From contig RBKR01000015.1 in assembly GCA_004835665.1 (NCBI GenBank), forward strand, positions 496,001 to 560,000: 64,000 nt of DNA, read 5' to 3'. Below the pieces are notes generated by a model that was not told the origin of the DNA, did no database searches, and saw nothing but the letters and a program-made list of their open reading frames with translations. Position numbers and translations under genes: made by a program. Position 1 is the stretch's first letter, and the number at the start of each line of letters is the position of its first letter. Source of the DNA: Phoma sp. XZ068. Taxonomy: Eukaryota > Ascomycota > Dothideomycetes > Pleosporales > Didymellaceae. Positions 10,293-21,407 of this stretch are shown one piece after another.

Positions 10293-13200
10293 CTACCTCA
10301 TATCGGCAGCACTCGTTGCCTGTACAGTACTTGTTCCATCCACAAATCGTGTTCTGAAGAGCCGGTTCGCATTCTGGAACATGCCGTCTTTCAGACTTAC
10401 CACAATAAATTGTGAACCCTTGAACCTTGTCTTGATCAAATGACCAATGTTCTGCGTATGCGATATATCGAGCGCCGCATCGACCTCGTCCAAAATGTAC
10501 ATAGGTGCCGGCTTAAACTGCAGCAGCGCCATGATGAGCGAGAGCGCAATAAGAGATCTAAGCAAGTCAGAGGACAATCTCGGTAGCAGAAAGGGGAGGG
10601 AACATACCGTTGACCACCAGATAGCTCAGTGAGGGACTGCTTCCAGACTTTACCCAGCATAACCTTGACCTCCAGACCGTCTGCAATCGTCTTACCCTCT
10701 GGTGGATCCAACTTTGCAAAGCTGCCTGGTAGAATCTCGTTGAAGATTGAACCAAAGTCGCCATTGACTTTCGTCCACGTCTTGTGCAGAGCCTCCTTCT
10801 TGTACTCATCAAGCTTGAGGATTGTGTCCTCGATCTTCTTCTTGTCCTTAATGACAGTCGCCATGTTGTTCTTGAGACTAGCTTCCTTCTTCTCAACATT
10901 GTCAATCATGGCCATGACCTTGGGGTTGATCTTGTTCTTGCGCTGCTGGAAGCGCTCTTCGAGGGCCTTACGCTTGGGCTTGCAGTCAGCCATGTTAACG
11001 CCATGGAAGTCGTAGACTGTTCCTGTGCGGCCGAATAGTTCGGCATCACTGGCGATGAAGTCGTGCTCCTTCTCTAGCGCCGCGATATGGCCTGCTGCAC
11101 CTTCGGATTCTTTGTGGAACTTCTCGATGTCGTGTGCGAGTCTTTGTTGCTCTAAACCACCTTCCGTTATCGATGAATTCTTTGCGCGGATTGTGTCTTC
11201 GAGCGACCTGAGCTCCTCGTCAAATCCAGTCAGCTTTGCCTGCTCATCCGCGAGTTGGGCCTGGGCGATGTCGTGTGCATCCTGCGCCTGTTTTTGCTCG
11301 GCCAAAAGCTCATCAATCTCCTCTTGCTGCGTCTTGAGCGTCGTTTGAACATCTTCGAGTTGTTCTTGCGCTGCAGCAAGATCGCTGCCGCACTGCTCGG
11401 ACTCGACCATAGCCTCGCGCACCTCCAACTGCAGAGGCTTGATTGCGGCATTGGTTTTGGTCAGCGCCTTCTTCAGCTTCTCGAGCGACGATTGCAGCTC
11501 CGCCAGCTTGCTGTCCTTATTGTTGTTGAACTCGCTCATGTCGCGCTCGATACGCTTGATGTCCACCTTCGCACCATCTTGTCGCGCTTTGGCGGCTTTG
11601 ACGTCCTCTTTCAGCTGGGCGACACTCTGCTTCATCTCCTCAATAGCTTGAATGATCTACGGCCTGGTTAGCATCTGCGACGGGCTCTGGATTAGGGATA
11701 TACTTACAGACGACGAAGAGTTGCCGCTGATTTGTTCCTCTGTGAGCTTGATCTCGTGCTTCTTGAGATCCAACTCCTGCTTGGTCTTGCGTGCGGCATC
11801 TAACCTTTTCTTCTCCCTGGCCATGGTGTCCTGGAGTTGTCGAAGCTGCTTCTCTTGCGACCGAAGCTCTGTCGTAATCTCGTTGAGCTTCTGCATGGTG
11901 ACCAGAACACCACTTGACTGCGGTGCGCTACCACCAGAGAGGGTACCTGCAGGGTCGTAGGTATCGCCTTGGAAAGTGACACTTCGCATGCGTACTGCCG
12001 GATCGAATGTAACGCGCTTAGCTGTTTCTGCGTCCTCGCAGACGAGTGTCGAGCCGAAGACATACTCCATGGCGGCGTTGACCTCATCGTCATACCCCAC
12101 AAGCGATAATGCGAGGTCTACTTTGCCGGGTGCGATTCTTTGTGCTGCGCCAATCTTCTGTGCAGATGCCCGAAACGCAGCGATCTTGTTGAGGGGGATG
12201 ATGGTTACTCGTTTCTTCAGCCTGCCATTCTCCAGCAGCTGTTTACCAGTCGCGGCTGAATCGACCACTACGTTGTAGAGGCGTCCTCCAGCAGCGACCT
12301 CCAAAGCAGTACCAGCTGCGGTATGCTCTTTTTTCAGGGTGAAGAGCTGAGCGACCAGACCCTTGACCTTCGATCGGTCGAAGTTGGGAGAGGGATCGCT
12401 GTAGCTGAAATCGATATTCGAGACTCGGCGCCTCAATTCGTCTGCTTGCTGTTTGAGCTCACGAATGCGGGCTTGCAGATGGGACTCTTGCTGGTACATG
12501 CTCGACTCTTTGCCCTCGTCAAAGCCCATCCTCGTCAGGTCAGTCTCGAGCTTTTGCGCCTGCGACTTCAGCGCCTCAAGATCATTGAGGAGTCCGGAGT
12601 TCTGCTGCTTGGCCTTCTTCGCTTTCGGCTCATCTTCCTTGATCTGCTTCTCAAGATGAGAGATCTTGAGCTTGGCTTGCTCCTGCTCTGTAGCTGCAGC
12701 GCTAACACGATTCCTGGCATCTTGCAGTTGGCCCTGATAACCGCTTTCCTGGCCCTCTTTGGAGGCCACACCCGTCTGTAGTGTTTGCAGCAGCTCTTCC
12801 TTCTTCTCCACTTCCTCGGTCTGCTTTGCCAGCTCATCGCGCGCGGTCTGGTACTTCTCTTGAAGCTTCTCGTGCACCTTCTTCTTGTCCTGAAGCTGCT
12901 TCTCTAGCTCCTTGACGCTCTTCTCGATGCTCTTCTTGCGATCGATCTCCTCAGCCATGCTTGTTCTCTTCAGGTCGAGGGATGTATCCAGCCGCACAAC
13001 CTCGTGTGAGTTCGCTTTAACCTCCTCTTCTAGCGCTTGGAACTTGCCGCCCTTGCGCAGCTCCTTCTCTCTTGTGGCTTTGACCTTTTTAATATCTTCC
13101 TGGAGGAACTCAATTTCCTTCTTCATGCGCACGGTCGACTCCTCCAGGTCTTTTGCCCGCTGCTTCTTCGCCTCCAGATCGTCTCCGGATTGTTGCAGCC

Positions 13201-14084
13201 TCTCTTGTAGCCGTGTGTAGTCGTACGCAATAACGAGCTTTGTAAGCTTCTCGAGTTCGCTCTGTGTTTGCTGGAAGTCGAGGAACGCGCGCTTTTCCTG
13301 TCGCAGCTTCTCCAGCTTCGGGTCGATCTCGTCACGGAGCAGCTCTGCGATCTCCTGCACCTTGCCCTCCTTCTTCGCCATAGTCTTGTATGCCTTGTCT
13401 CGCCTGTCCTCGAACATGCGAGTTCCTGCTGCCTCCTCCAGCATCGACAAAATTTCGACGGGTTTCATGTTCAACACCTTTGTAACTCGACCCTGCATAA
13501 TGAGGAAGTTTGGGTTGTTGATGTTGAGCTGGACGGACTGAAACAGGTTCTGAACGGTGTTCTGTTGGGCGCGGTTTCCGTTGATCAGGTACTTGCTGGC
13601 TCCGCCGAGCACAATCGTTCTCGTCACGGCGATCGAAGGAAGGTTCTCAAAACCAACGGGGCTGTTCTTCGTGTCGCGATTGTCAAATGTGATGGTGACG
13701 CTGGCTTTGGTGACACCAGCCTGGCCGCGCTTATAGATGAGATCCTAAAAGCATTATCAGCGCCTGTTGCGATATGCACACCCCTTCCACTCCACGCACC
13801 TGCAAGTTCTGGGCGCGCACGACGCCCAAGTTCGTGATACCAAGAACGAAGCATATTGCATCGAGAATGTTGGACTTGCCGGATCCGTTCAGGCCGGTAA
13901 TCGAGTTGAAGCTGTCGTCCCTGCCTGCTGTGAGCGTTTGTACGATTTGCGACACTGGGGTAAACAAACCAGCCCGAGATGACTGTTCGGACAGCGTACG
14001 ACTTGTAGCCCTGAATTCATGTTAGATGTTATCGCACAGTCCCGTCGCCATACTAACGTCTATGACCAACTCGGTAATCTTCAT
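10293..14084 (-). CDS. SMC2: Condensin subunit SMC2
   Basis: Complement of six exons: 14058-14084, 13970-14010, 13800-13920, 11708-13744, 10608-11656, 10293-10557. The introns are 47-55 nt. The product is about 1179 residues, the usual length of SMC2. It has the N-terminal MKITELVID strand, Walker A GLNGSGKSN (residues 32-40), and two long coiled coils flanking a hinge at mid-protein (GGRLYNVVVDSAATGKQLL). The C-terminal ATPase half has the signature LSGGQR (about 1087-1092), completed across the last intron, and Walker B MYILDEVDAALD. SMC2 pairs with SMC4 in the condensin ring, which compacts mitotic chromosomes using ATP. The NILDAICFVLGITNL segment after Walker A and the overall length point to SMC2 rather than SMC1, SMC3 or SMC4. 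Confidence 0.97.
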
Positions 14085-14393
14085 GGTGGCCGCATGTGCT
14101 GTTGTTGTTAGTCTGACCGTTCGCTGTTTTGTTTGGGCTTCCGCGGTCAGTCCGCTGATTGCTCGCCTACCAAATCACGCTAGACAGGGATCCACGTTCG
14201 ACGCGCTGTCGCGTCGAGCGCTATCGCCCCTCATCACGGTCAACACGCTGTAGTCTGACATAAATTTCATTCAGTATGGGCCTGCTGCACCTGCTAAATA
14301 TTGCATGAACTCAAGAGTTTTATTTGAATACTGTGCAAAGTTTGATTGATGCCCGAATTGCCCCTGTTCAAGCCTCCAAGCAGTTTTTGTACG
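14085..14393. other. SMC2 promoter region
   Basis: About 310 bases between the SMC2 start and the stop of the upstream minus-strand gene. The notable element is an inverted repeat with GACGCG arms (see the separate entry). No ORF. Confidence 0.5.
14199..14216. promoter_or_regulatory. GACGCG inverted repeat, possible MBF (MCB-like) site
   Basis: The arms CGACGCG and CGCGTCG are perfect inverted repeats separated by CTGT. They lie 115-132 bases upstream of the SMC2 start codon. Each arm contains ACGCG, the core of the MCB element (ACGCGT) bound by the fungal MBF cell-cycle factor. Binding is an inference. Confidence 0.35.
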
Positions 14394-15432
14394 TCAGGAA
14401 TAGTCCACTCTCACTCGAGTCCCGGCAAGATGGTGGACCGATTCAAATCCTAGCTGGTTTAAAAACCCCTCCTTGGCCCCAATAGGTGGCTGTGTCGAGA
14501 GAACCTTCATCCACGGCTCTGCGAACCGCTCTTTTATGACGATGTCCAGGGCCACTGTCTTCTCGTCCATGTTGACGCCAAGGCGGACCTGGCTGATTCT
14601 GCCTCCACTCAACCACTTCCTCCAGACTAGATCATTATGGTTGATAATCCGTTCGAGATCTCGCAAAATACCGTCTTCCATCTCCGGCATCGCTTGGCAC
14701 GTGATGGCGCAGTTTGGAGAACGTGCCTTGTGCTTGAAGAGTCTGGTGGCCACGCAACTGTTCCAGATGGTGCCCAAGTCGTCTTTCCGAACCCAAACCC
14801 GGAGACTGGGAGGAGTCATAGCATAGGGCTTGAATCGTGTGGCTTTTGGCACACGCGCGGGGAAGAAGGCCTTGAGGTAGGTGTTCATGAGGTTCAGCGG
14901 GATTCTGTGGGTTGACAACCACATCGGACGAAACTCAGCCCTAATCTGCAGGCATATCTGTGTCAATGCAAGATACGGGATGGGTTTTCGCTCAGGGCCT
15001 GATAAGTCGGTTGACTGTCTTGACATCGCTTGTTTGCCGACCATCTTGGACGTCTTATGCAGCATGGGAAAGCATCTGTATGCGTCTCCTGCGGCGTACT
15101 CGTAGATATGGTTGCGGATCTCTGGAGGTTGTCAGACAGTGTCCGCTCATGACGTAAGGCATACACTGACCTCCTGGTAGTTCTAGGAACTTGAAATCGT
15201 CGTAATCGTAGACCCCTCGGCGTTCGTTTGGATCTGCGCCAATCTGTAGGCGCAACTTTTGGCGCTTGCGGGAGTACTCCAAGTCTTTGTTGTCTGCAGC
15301 TCTCTTGCGAGGAGTGCCAATATTATTGACTGGGCTAACAATCTTGACGATGTGTGCTGTCGACCTATCGTAGGCAGTGTTAGCAAATGAGATATAGTTA
15401 CTGGTGATGCAGAAGCGCTGCGACACGTACAT
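14394..15432 (-). CDS. F-box-like (LPxEIRNxIYE-type) protein of unknown function
   Basis: Complement of exons 15171-15432 and 14394-15121, joined across a 49-nt intron (15122-15170) to give about 329 residues. The splice creates the motif LPGEIRNHIYEYA, typical of a very large dothideomycete family with an F-box-like or 2EXR-like N-terminal helix. These proteins are often only called hypothetical. The rest is a globular domain with many aromatic residues (RAEFRPMWLSTHRIPLNL, LVWRKWLSGG). Upstream of the motif is a basic nuclear-localisation-like stretch (PRKRAADNKDLEYSRKRQK). The ATG at 15432 is the first in frame; an upstream coding exon cannot be excluded. Function is unknown; a substrate adaptor for ubiquitin ligase is possible but not shown. 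Confidence 0.6.
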
Positions 15433-15718
15433 TGCTGATTCGGGAGTTTGGATAGCGTCCAAAATTTTAATTGTGCAGCTTCGGTGGTGTTGGAGTAAGG
15501 AAGAGCGTCCTATTGTGGTGTGCGGTACTGACGTTCCTCAGCGCGGGGGCTGGTGCCTGGCTGCACCGCCCGTTTGCTCTTTCCTCCTTGAGCAGCCTTG
15601 CGCCAGGGGTTGCACAAAGGCACATGGCGGTCAGTCTTCCAATGGCATCCAAAGTGACTCTGATGAATTTCCTGTGCCATCCTTTCTTCTCGACCTTTGT
15701 AGGCGTAGGACAACCTTT

Positions 15719-17557
15719 TCATGTTGCCCAGGTACCGTTGGCTAGGAGTAGTCCAGCCTTTGAGTAATCCAGTGTACGCCCATTCGTGATAAACGCAAAG
15801 CGGAAGTACTCATTCATCACCATATCGAGTGGTCGCTTCCACTCGAAGGTATCTCCGTCTTTCTTTTCGTCGGAAAATGCTCGGTAGCGTTCCACGTCGT
15901 TGACAAGGACACTGATCCCATCCACACCCGCAGGTAGATATTTCCAAGCGAACGATGCTACCAAGCCCTCAGTAGAGCTTGAGTCCACAATTGGCTTAAT
16001 AATTGCTGGCACCACTGAGTTGAACTTACCATCATCTCGCAGCGCTGCAGTCGTTTGTAGTATAGAGTCGAAATCCCAACGGGCTATTCCGTTGACAAAC
16101 AGACCTAGCAGTATACCTTGGTATAGCAGCGATGGCCTTGTCTGCATGCTGGTCCCTGGAAGCAACAATAGACCAACAATATAATGATGGATCCTCAAAT
16201 TGACACCGGGGAGAGCAAGGCAGACAATGATGGCGAAGACGAAAAGCCCATACAGCCCAAGATACTTCAGCAGTCGTCCTTCAAGCCAAAAGTAGTATAC
16301 TTGGCCTATTACGATAACAACAAGGATGCCAATAATAATGGCTAGAGCAACCTTAGCACCTGGTTGTTGCTCCAGGTCGTGTGCGGTAAGTCGCGATATC
16401 GGGATCCAGTCAAATGTATAATTCGACAGTGCTCCTATCCAGAATCCGCCCAGCCAGAGAACAGTCTTTTCTATCGGAGCGGAAAGTCCACTTAGTGTGC
16501 GTTTTACCACCGTCATCCAGACGATAGCGGCGACGAAGAAGGCTGGAAGCAATCTCTTCGCGAACATGGAAAGATGGTCTGGCAAGACCGTAACATTTCG
16601 ATACGAGGCTTGCGGTGGATCAGACACGAAACTGACGTGTGCGAAGATGATGACGAAGATTGGGAAGAATATCTTGGACTTTGTCGAGAACAGGGACAGT
16701 ATGCTTGTAGCGACCACTGATACGAAAAGTAGAGCAGAACGTGGTTCGCTGCTACATTGGAAGCTATCGCCTTGTGTATTTCCGGAAAAGTTAAACGACA
16801 GCGGGAAGTTAGAGTCGAATGAGATGGACTCAATACCATGACTCTTGGTATCTGCAAAGTTGCTGTGTTCACCAACCAGATGCACACGACCGCAGCCGCC
16901 GTTTCGACTGTCAATTACTCCAACATGGATAGCCGAGCCACATACGAAGCTGTCTCCTCGATACGTTCCGGTCCCGACAACAAGAGGACGGTAATTAGCG
17001 TCGTATGCGCCAACGGCATGCGGATTCAGTAACTGTACACTATCGCACATCGCTGGGCATCTGAAGGTAAACGAAGAGTTGCTGAAAGGATGGCAGTTCG
17101 CACCATCAAGACCGCATTGGTTCTTTTGTTTCCAGAAAGAGTCGGTACAGTCAAGGTTGACTACATGTTTGCCGTCACCGTCAAGCGTGGGCAGCTCTGT
17201 AGTCAGGAATCCTACAAACACCAAGAGCCATACTACCAATACCAGATTGAGGAAGAAGTTTTGAAGTTCTCGGCGCGGCAGAAGCCAGTTCAGTAGCTTG
17301 GCTGGGCCCTCCTGGATGGACGGAAAGAATGGCTCAATCTTGTGTTGGCGGGAAGGATGCTGATGGCAAAGTGACCCAAAGCATCCGATAGACTCCTTCC
17401 ATGGCTGCTGTTTCGCCGAATCGTTATCCTCGAATTCCAGCTCTTCTCTCAGAAGCAATTGTGCTTCCTCGTCCGTGTCAGCGGAACCTCTGGCTGTTTC
17501 GTCCTGTGCTTCATCCTTGTAGCTTTGCGCTGCGTCGGCACGTGCGGACTGTGACAT
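15719..17557 (-). CDS. LCCL-domain multi-pass membrane protein
   Basis: This intronless frame encodes about 612 residues. The ATG at 17557 (MSQSARADA) is preferred to an upstream TTG. An acidic cytosolic N-terminus is followed by a first membrane span (FFLNLVLVVWLLVFVGFL, about residues 100-120). Next comes a Cys-rich lumenal segment containing the LCCL signature (YRGDSFVCGSAIHVGVI and GGCG, about residues 190-260) with several N-glycosylation sequons. The remainder has about eight hydrophobic spans. This layout (TM, LCCL, polytopic region) is a recognised fungal family whose function has not been determined to my knowledge. The LCCL module is thought to bind lipid or carbohydrate. It most likely sits in the plasma membrane or endomembranes. 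Confidence 0.85.
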   Translation of the reverse strand: MSQSARADAAQSYKDEAQDETARGSADTDEEAQLLLREELEFEDNDSAKQQPWKESIGCFGSLCHQHPSRQHKIEPFFPSIQEGPAKLLNWLLPRRELQNFFLNLVLVVWLLVFVGFLTTELPTLDGDGKHVVNLDCTDSFWKQKNQCGLDGANCHPFSNSSFTFRCPAMCDSVQLLNPHAVGAYDANYRPLVVGTGTYRGDSFVCGSAIHVGVIDSRNGGCGRVHLVGEHSNFADTKSHGIESISFDSNFPLSFNFSGNTQGDSFQCSSEPRSALLFVSVVATSILSLFSTKSKIFFPIFVIIFAHVSFVSDPPQASYRNVTVLPDHLSMFAKRLLPAFFVAAIVWMTVVKRTLSGLSAPIEKTVLWLGGFWIGALSNYTFDWIPISRLTAHDLEQQPGAKVALAIIIGILVVIVIGQVYYFWLEGRLLKYLGLYGLFVFAIIVCLALPGVNLRIHHYIVGLLLLPGTSMQTRPSLLYQGILLGLFVNGIARWDFDSILQTTAALRDDGKFNSVVPAIIKPIVDSSSTEGLVASFAWKYLPAGVDGISVLVNDVERYRAFSDEKKDGDTFEWKRPLDMVMNEYFRFAFITNGRTLDYSKAGLLLANGTWAT

Positions 17558-18380
17558 GCTCCGGTAACGAAGTCTGAAATAAAGCAAAAGAATGATGTTG
17601 ATTAATGAGAGACATTGCGCGAGCTGGAGTTGAGATGAGACACGGGTACGTGCTGGGTGGATCTTCCGACGTCCCTAGTCGCAAAAACCATACCCAGTTC
17701 GGACAAGTGAACTCGAGTAGCTGACTGACAAAGTCTCTACAGTTGACGATTCCTTGCGCTCGTAGTGGCTTCGTTGAGTTAAGAGTGTAAATTCGTGCAG
17801 GTTCATTACTATATAGCTTCCTATTATGATAAGAGACTAAACAGTCCCTGTCGTCGCTCGATTGCCCGGCGAGTAAATCCATAATTTTGTCCTCGACGGC
17901 CTTTTTCGGATGTACTCGATGCAGCTCTTGCAGGAATGGAATATACTACCAGTTCGTTAGAGCCAGTATGGCATCACTCATGCACCTCAAATCTTCCATG
18001 TGGATGGACTTCTTATGCTTGTAAGGGCCGAAACTTGAGACGAGATAGGCCCTGGGAATCTATTGCCACATTCCGTGACAAGGCATTGCTGTCGCGTTAT
18101 GCAAAGTCTACCTAGTCTGGGGAACGTACTAGTCAAACGAACGATGGACGCTCTACTGTTCCTGCCTTACTTCACTTTTGCAGCGTGAATTGCAGGAAGA
18201 ATCTAAAGTGTCCATGCTAGGAGCTAGTCAATGCTACAGAAAGCTGAAGGTGCGGGTCATTGAGTGGAAATGCACTGCGAGACGAAGTAGCTGTCTAGCT
18301 GTGGGTGCTAGATGAGAAGGGCACTTAGGTAGCTGGAGGCAAAGCCACTGCAGGCAATGTGAGCGGCCATGATAACGTAT
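17558..18380. other. Intergenic region, no gene seen
   Basis: About 820 bases holding the promoter of the LCCL gene and the 3' flank of the HIT gene. A 123-codon minus-strand frame overlaps the LCCL start region but lacks coding features. No tRNA or repeat was seen. Confidence 0.5.
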
Positions 18381-19057
18381 CTATGCCTGCTCATCCTTCG
18401 CCATCTCTTCTGCCAGCCACTCTGCCTCCTTTTGCATATCTTCATCGCTCCTCGGCGAGCGACTGTCGTTGTCGACGGCGGGGAATTTGCCCCTCTTCTC
18501 CTCCTCAGCAAGCTCACGCTGAGCAACACTTTCCCTTTCCTTCATCTGCTGTCCAAGATGTGCTTCCTCGCTCTCCATCATCTGGTATATAGCATCTGTG
18601 CCACCCTTGTGCTCTAGGTCATCCTGCTTTCGAGGGATGATGTGGGCATGCACGTGTGGTACACTCTGCCCCGCATCTACACCATCTTGTATGGCAATAT
18701 TTAACGACGAGGCAGTAAAGACACGCTCCACCATGCGCGAGACACGCTGCACGGTCAGGAAGAGGTCCTGCACTTCGGCGGGGGAGAGGTCGTTGAATCG
18801 CGGCACGATCCGTCTAGGTGAAACCAGCACATGGCCCGGAAGCAGCGGTTTGAGATTCACAATCGCAAATGATAAGCGCGTCAGGTGGAAGACCTGCAAT
18901 TGTAAGCAGATACACCAAAAGTAAGCCGTGTTCGGTGTGTTAATCACTCCATCACGTCACAGCTATGCAGTGTGCCGCCAATGGAACAGCAAAGAGTACA
19001 CACCTGGCTTGTTACCACGAAGGTGCCAAATTTGACCACATCCTTCGTGATCGGCAT
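18381..19057 (-). CDS. FHIT-type HIT-domain dinucleoside polyphosphate hydrolase
   Basis: Complement of exons 19004-19057 and 18381-18893, about 188 residues, with a 110-nt intron. The first exon encodes MPITKDVVKFGTFVVTSQ and joins in frame to VFHLTRLSFAIVNLKPLLPG, the characteristic start of Fhit/Hnt2 proteins. The histidine triad HVHAHII (His98, His100, His102) is intact; the middle His is the family's nucleophile. A charged segment follows (EEAHLGQQMKERE and an acidic tail), as in other fungal Hnt2 proteins. The enzyme cleaves Ap3A/Ap4A-type dinucleotides to AMP and a second nucleotide. The retained intron frame does not offer a better start. It is likely cytosolic or nuclear. Confidence 0.92.
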
Positions 19058-19424
19058 GCCTTCTGCCACGAGAATAATGTTGTCGCCGTCGCAAAGATGC
19101 CCTTGGAACTACCAAGCGCACAGCCAAGACGTTGTGTTGTTAGCGCTGTTTGCGATGCGGATGCGGCGCGCAGCAGTTCCGAAACAGAGTGGCCTTCCAA
19201 ACTTCCATGCAGGGACAAGCGCTGGGCAGCTCTGGCAGGGTTCGGTGCTTCTTGAGAGGCGCAACCGTGTCACATGCCAGGAACGCGTGGTGGGATTCTG
19301 GTGATTCATTCGTTTGATCTGCTTTGTTTACGCGGGCACTCTCCACGGATGATCGTGGGGACAATGACGGCCCTTGGTCGTGGGGTTGCCAGCTCGCCCA
19401 AGGCCTGCGCAATCAGCGCCCCCC

Positions 19425-19430
19425 TATAAA
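19425..19430 (+). promoter_or_regulatory. Orphan TATA-like box
   Basis: TATAAA on the plus strand within a C-rich context, 718 bases upstream of the next recognised start codon. It may mark a distal transcription start or be chance. Confidence 0.2.
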
Positions 19431-20031
19431 GCGCCCTCTCACCACCATACAGCGGTCGGCGTGGCCATCTCAACACATTGCACTCGGCTGTCTTATCTTT
19501 CCAGTGTTCCTTCCGTGGACCTTCTAGTGGAGTCTCCTTTCGAAGTTTTTGCCGAACTCTTGCTAGGCTTTGCTTAGCTCAGTTGCTTCCCCCCACCAAG
19601 AACGGCGGAGGAGTATCAGAGTGGCTACAAGTCTTGGCTGTGCTATACCGTTTCACGGCGACGGCGCCTCATACGTGTTTGCGACTCCACTTGGCTTTTG
19701 AGCCTCATCGCAATACGCCCTCGCGCAGGCAACCACACAGACTGTTGGCGGCCCACTTGGAAAGGAGCCCGCTCGGACCCTGCTGTCTCGGCGCTTGACC
19801 TTCTGCTTGTCAGCGTTAAGCGTATCGGAGTTCTGTTTCAACCCAATCCGGACAGACATAAAGTAGTCGGAGATTCCTTCGCCGGACTGAATTCATCAGC
19901 ACTTCCACGCCTTTCTGCACACACGCCGACCTCTTGCCGAACAGCACGCCTTCTACTTCAGCCACATATAAGACTGCGGGTATTGCCAGCGGTACCGTGC
20001 TTCCATATCCACGTTAATCTTACGGCACCCA

Positions 20032-20037
20032 TATAAA
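20032..20037 (+). promoter_or_regulatory. TATA-like box of the STEEP1-family gene
   Basis: TATAAA lies 111 bases upstream of the ATG at 20148, a normal fungal distance, and is followed by a pyrimidine- and CA-rich leader. Confidence 0.4.
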
Positions 20038-20147
20038 TCTCCAGTTGTTGCGCCCCACTTCCCGCAATATCATTCCCACAACGCGAGTCCGCACACCTCG
20101 CACAACTTGCTCGCTTTCAAAATCAACACACACAACACACAGACGCC

Positions 20148-20690
20148 ATGGATATCGTTCAGTCTTCGCGCGCATACTTTGCCATGCCGTCGCCCACGCC
20201 AGAGGAGAAGATCACCCTGCAAGCTTCCAACACAGTCTACACCTACCACTGCCTGTGCAGCCACCTTCTGCTCGCCACGACCACACCTCTGCCGGCGCTT
20301 CCCACACGGCAGAACTCGCAAGACAAGGCGCACATCATGCCCCTCCCGCCGGCGCCCTCCTCGTCAAACAAGTCCGAATCGAACAGCCACTATGGACTCC
20401 TCCTCTCCACGCGCCAGGAGCGCACCGCCGAGATCATGACCAACGATGACGGCTTCGAGAAGCGGTACCTCCAGCGCTGCGGCCGCTGCAATCTCGCCGT
20501 GGGCTACCAACTGGACTGGGCGCAGTTCGGTGGTGACCGCACGGGGCGCCGCGACGACGTAGTGTTCCTCATTCCGGGCGGCTTCATGACCACGTCCGAG
20601 ATGATCAACTACAAGAAGGTCACAAGCGCGGCGGCAAACAGCGGTGGTGGTACCGCTGGCATGTCCGCAGCGACTGCTGTTGCCGCATAG
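20148..20690 (+). CDS. STEEP1-family protein (UPF0428/CXorf56-like)
   Basis: This single-exon gene encodes 180 residues, starting MDIVQSSRAYFAMPSP. The block VYTYHCLCSHLLLATTTPLP (about residues 28-47) and the later CGRCNLAVGYQLDW (about residues 111-124) match the STEEP1 domain. That domain pairs an N-terminal YxCxC element with a C-x-x-C-x-L-x-V-x-Y element, probably a metal-binding fold. The human member promotes STING exit from the ER and is also found with spliceosomal proteins. In fungi, which lack STING, the ancestral function is probably different and is unknown. The C-terminus here is Ala/Gly-rich and disordered. Confidence 0.8.
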   Translation: MDIVQSSRAYFAMPSPTPEEKITLQASNTVYTYHCLCSHLLLATTTPLPALPTRQNSQDKAHIMPLPPAPSSSNKSESNSHYGLLLSTRQERTAEIMTNDDGFEKRYLQRCGRCNLAVGYQLDWAQFGGDRTGRRDDVVFLIPGGFMTTSEMINYKKVTSAAANSGGGTAGMSAATAVAA

Positions 20691-21407
20691 GCACCCCACG
20701 ACCAGGGTCTCAGCCTCATTCTCCCCACTATCCGGGCCTTCCGTCCCGCGGGAAGCCCGCGGCAACCATCCTCTCAGCATACCGGCATTACGGTCTTACC
20801 TTACGGTCTTTTCATTCCTCCATCACATGGTTCCATGACGTTGGATTTGGGTTGGCGTTACGGCATCATAGCAAGCAAGCACCTGCATGGCGAGTCTCTG
20901 CTTTTTTTTTTAGTTTCATTGTTTCTGTTTCCCTTTTCAATCATCATACGCGATACCCCATGGCGAACGCGCAAGGCTTTTCATGCTACGTAGAAGCCTA
21001 CATCGATATAGACGTGGCCCATTGGACCAAAAACAAGTCTCGAATCAATACATTGATAACACCACCTCCCTTTGCATCTCATTTGTACATTCACATGGCT
21101 TGGCAGAGTGTCTTAATGGATTGTACTGAAGAGTGCCTTCTAACATTCCGCATCATCTTGTTTGCAATCTCTCCGTCTCTCACGTTGTGGGGTATAAAGG
21201 GACCTGTGCATGAATCGTATGTCATTGAGGCTGCAGTAGCAGCCTGGCTACATAACTCCGCCCTTCTTCGTCAGGTAGTGAAGAAGACCAGTGCCCTCGA
21301 GTATCCCAACGCCAGTATCCGCATGCTGAAACCATAAACATGAAGCTCCCCGCCCGTTCACAAGGCCAAGAATCATAAGAACGTAACTCCTCAGCCACTA
21401 CAGCTCT
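20691..21407. other. Convergent intergenic region
   Basis: About 700 bases between convergent genes. A 161-codon frame (20852-21337) does not begin with ATG and has no recognisable domain; the stretch is probably 3' UTR and spacer. Confidence 0.5.

Larger units (their letters stand above)
19058..20147. other. Divergent intergenic region (1.1 kb)
   Basis: This region lies between the divergently transcribed HIT and STEEP1-family genes. It contains TATA-like boxes at 19425-19430 and 20032-20037 (separate entries). Short ORFs in all frames look like chance. The length leaves room for an unannotated non-coding transcript, which sequence alone cannot show. Confidence 0.5.

Noticed and set aside
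10447..13837. Several Leu/Ser-rich plus-strand frames across SMC2
   Set aside because: They are complements of the coiled-coil coding sequence (Glu/Lys/Gln codons read backwards as Leu/Phe/Ser).
15510..15722. 70-codon minus-strand frame as the first exon of the F-box-like gene
   Set aside because: It would overlap the stop of the LCCL gene, and the connecting intron would lack a convincing branch site. Left as an open possibility only.
20852..21337. 161-codon plus-strand frame downstream of the STEEP1-family gene
   Set aside because: It has a non-ATG start, no domain, and lies between convergent genes where 3' UTR is expected.
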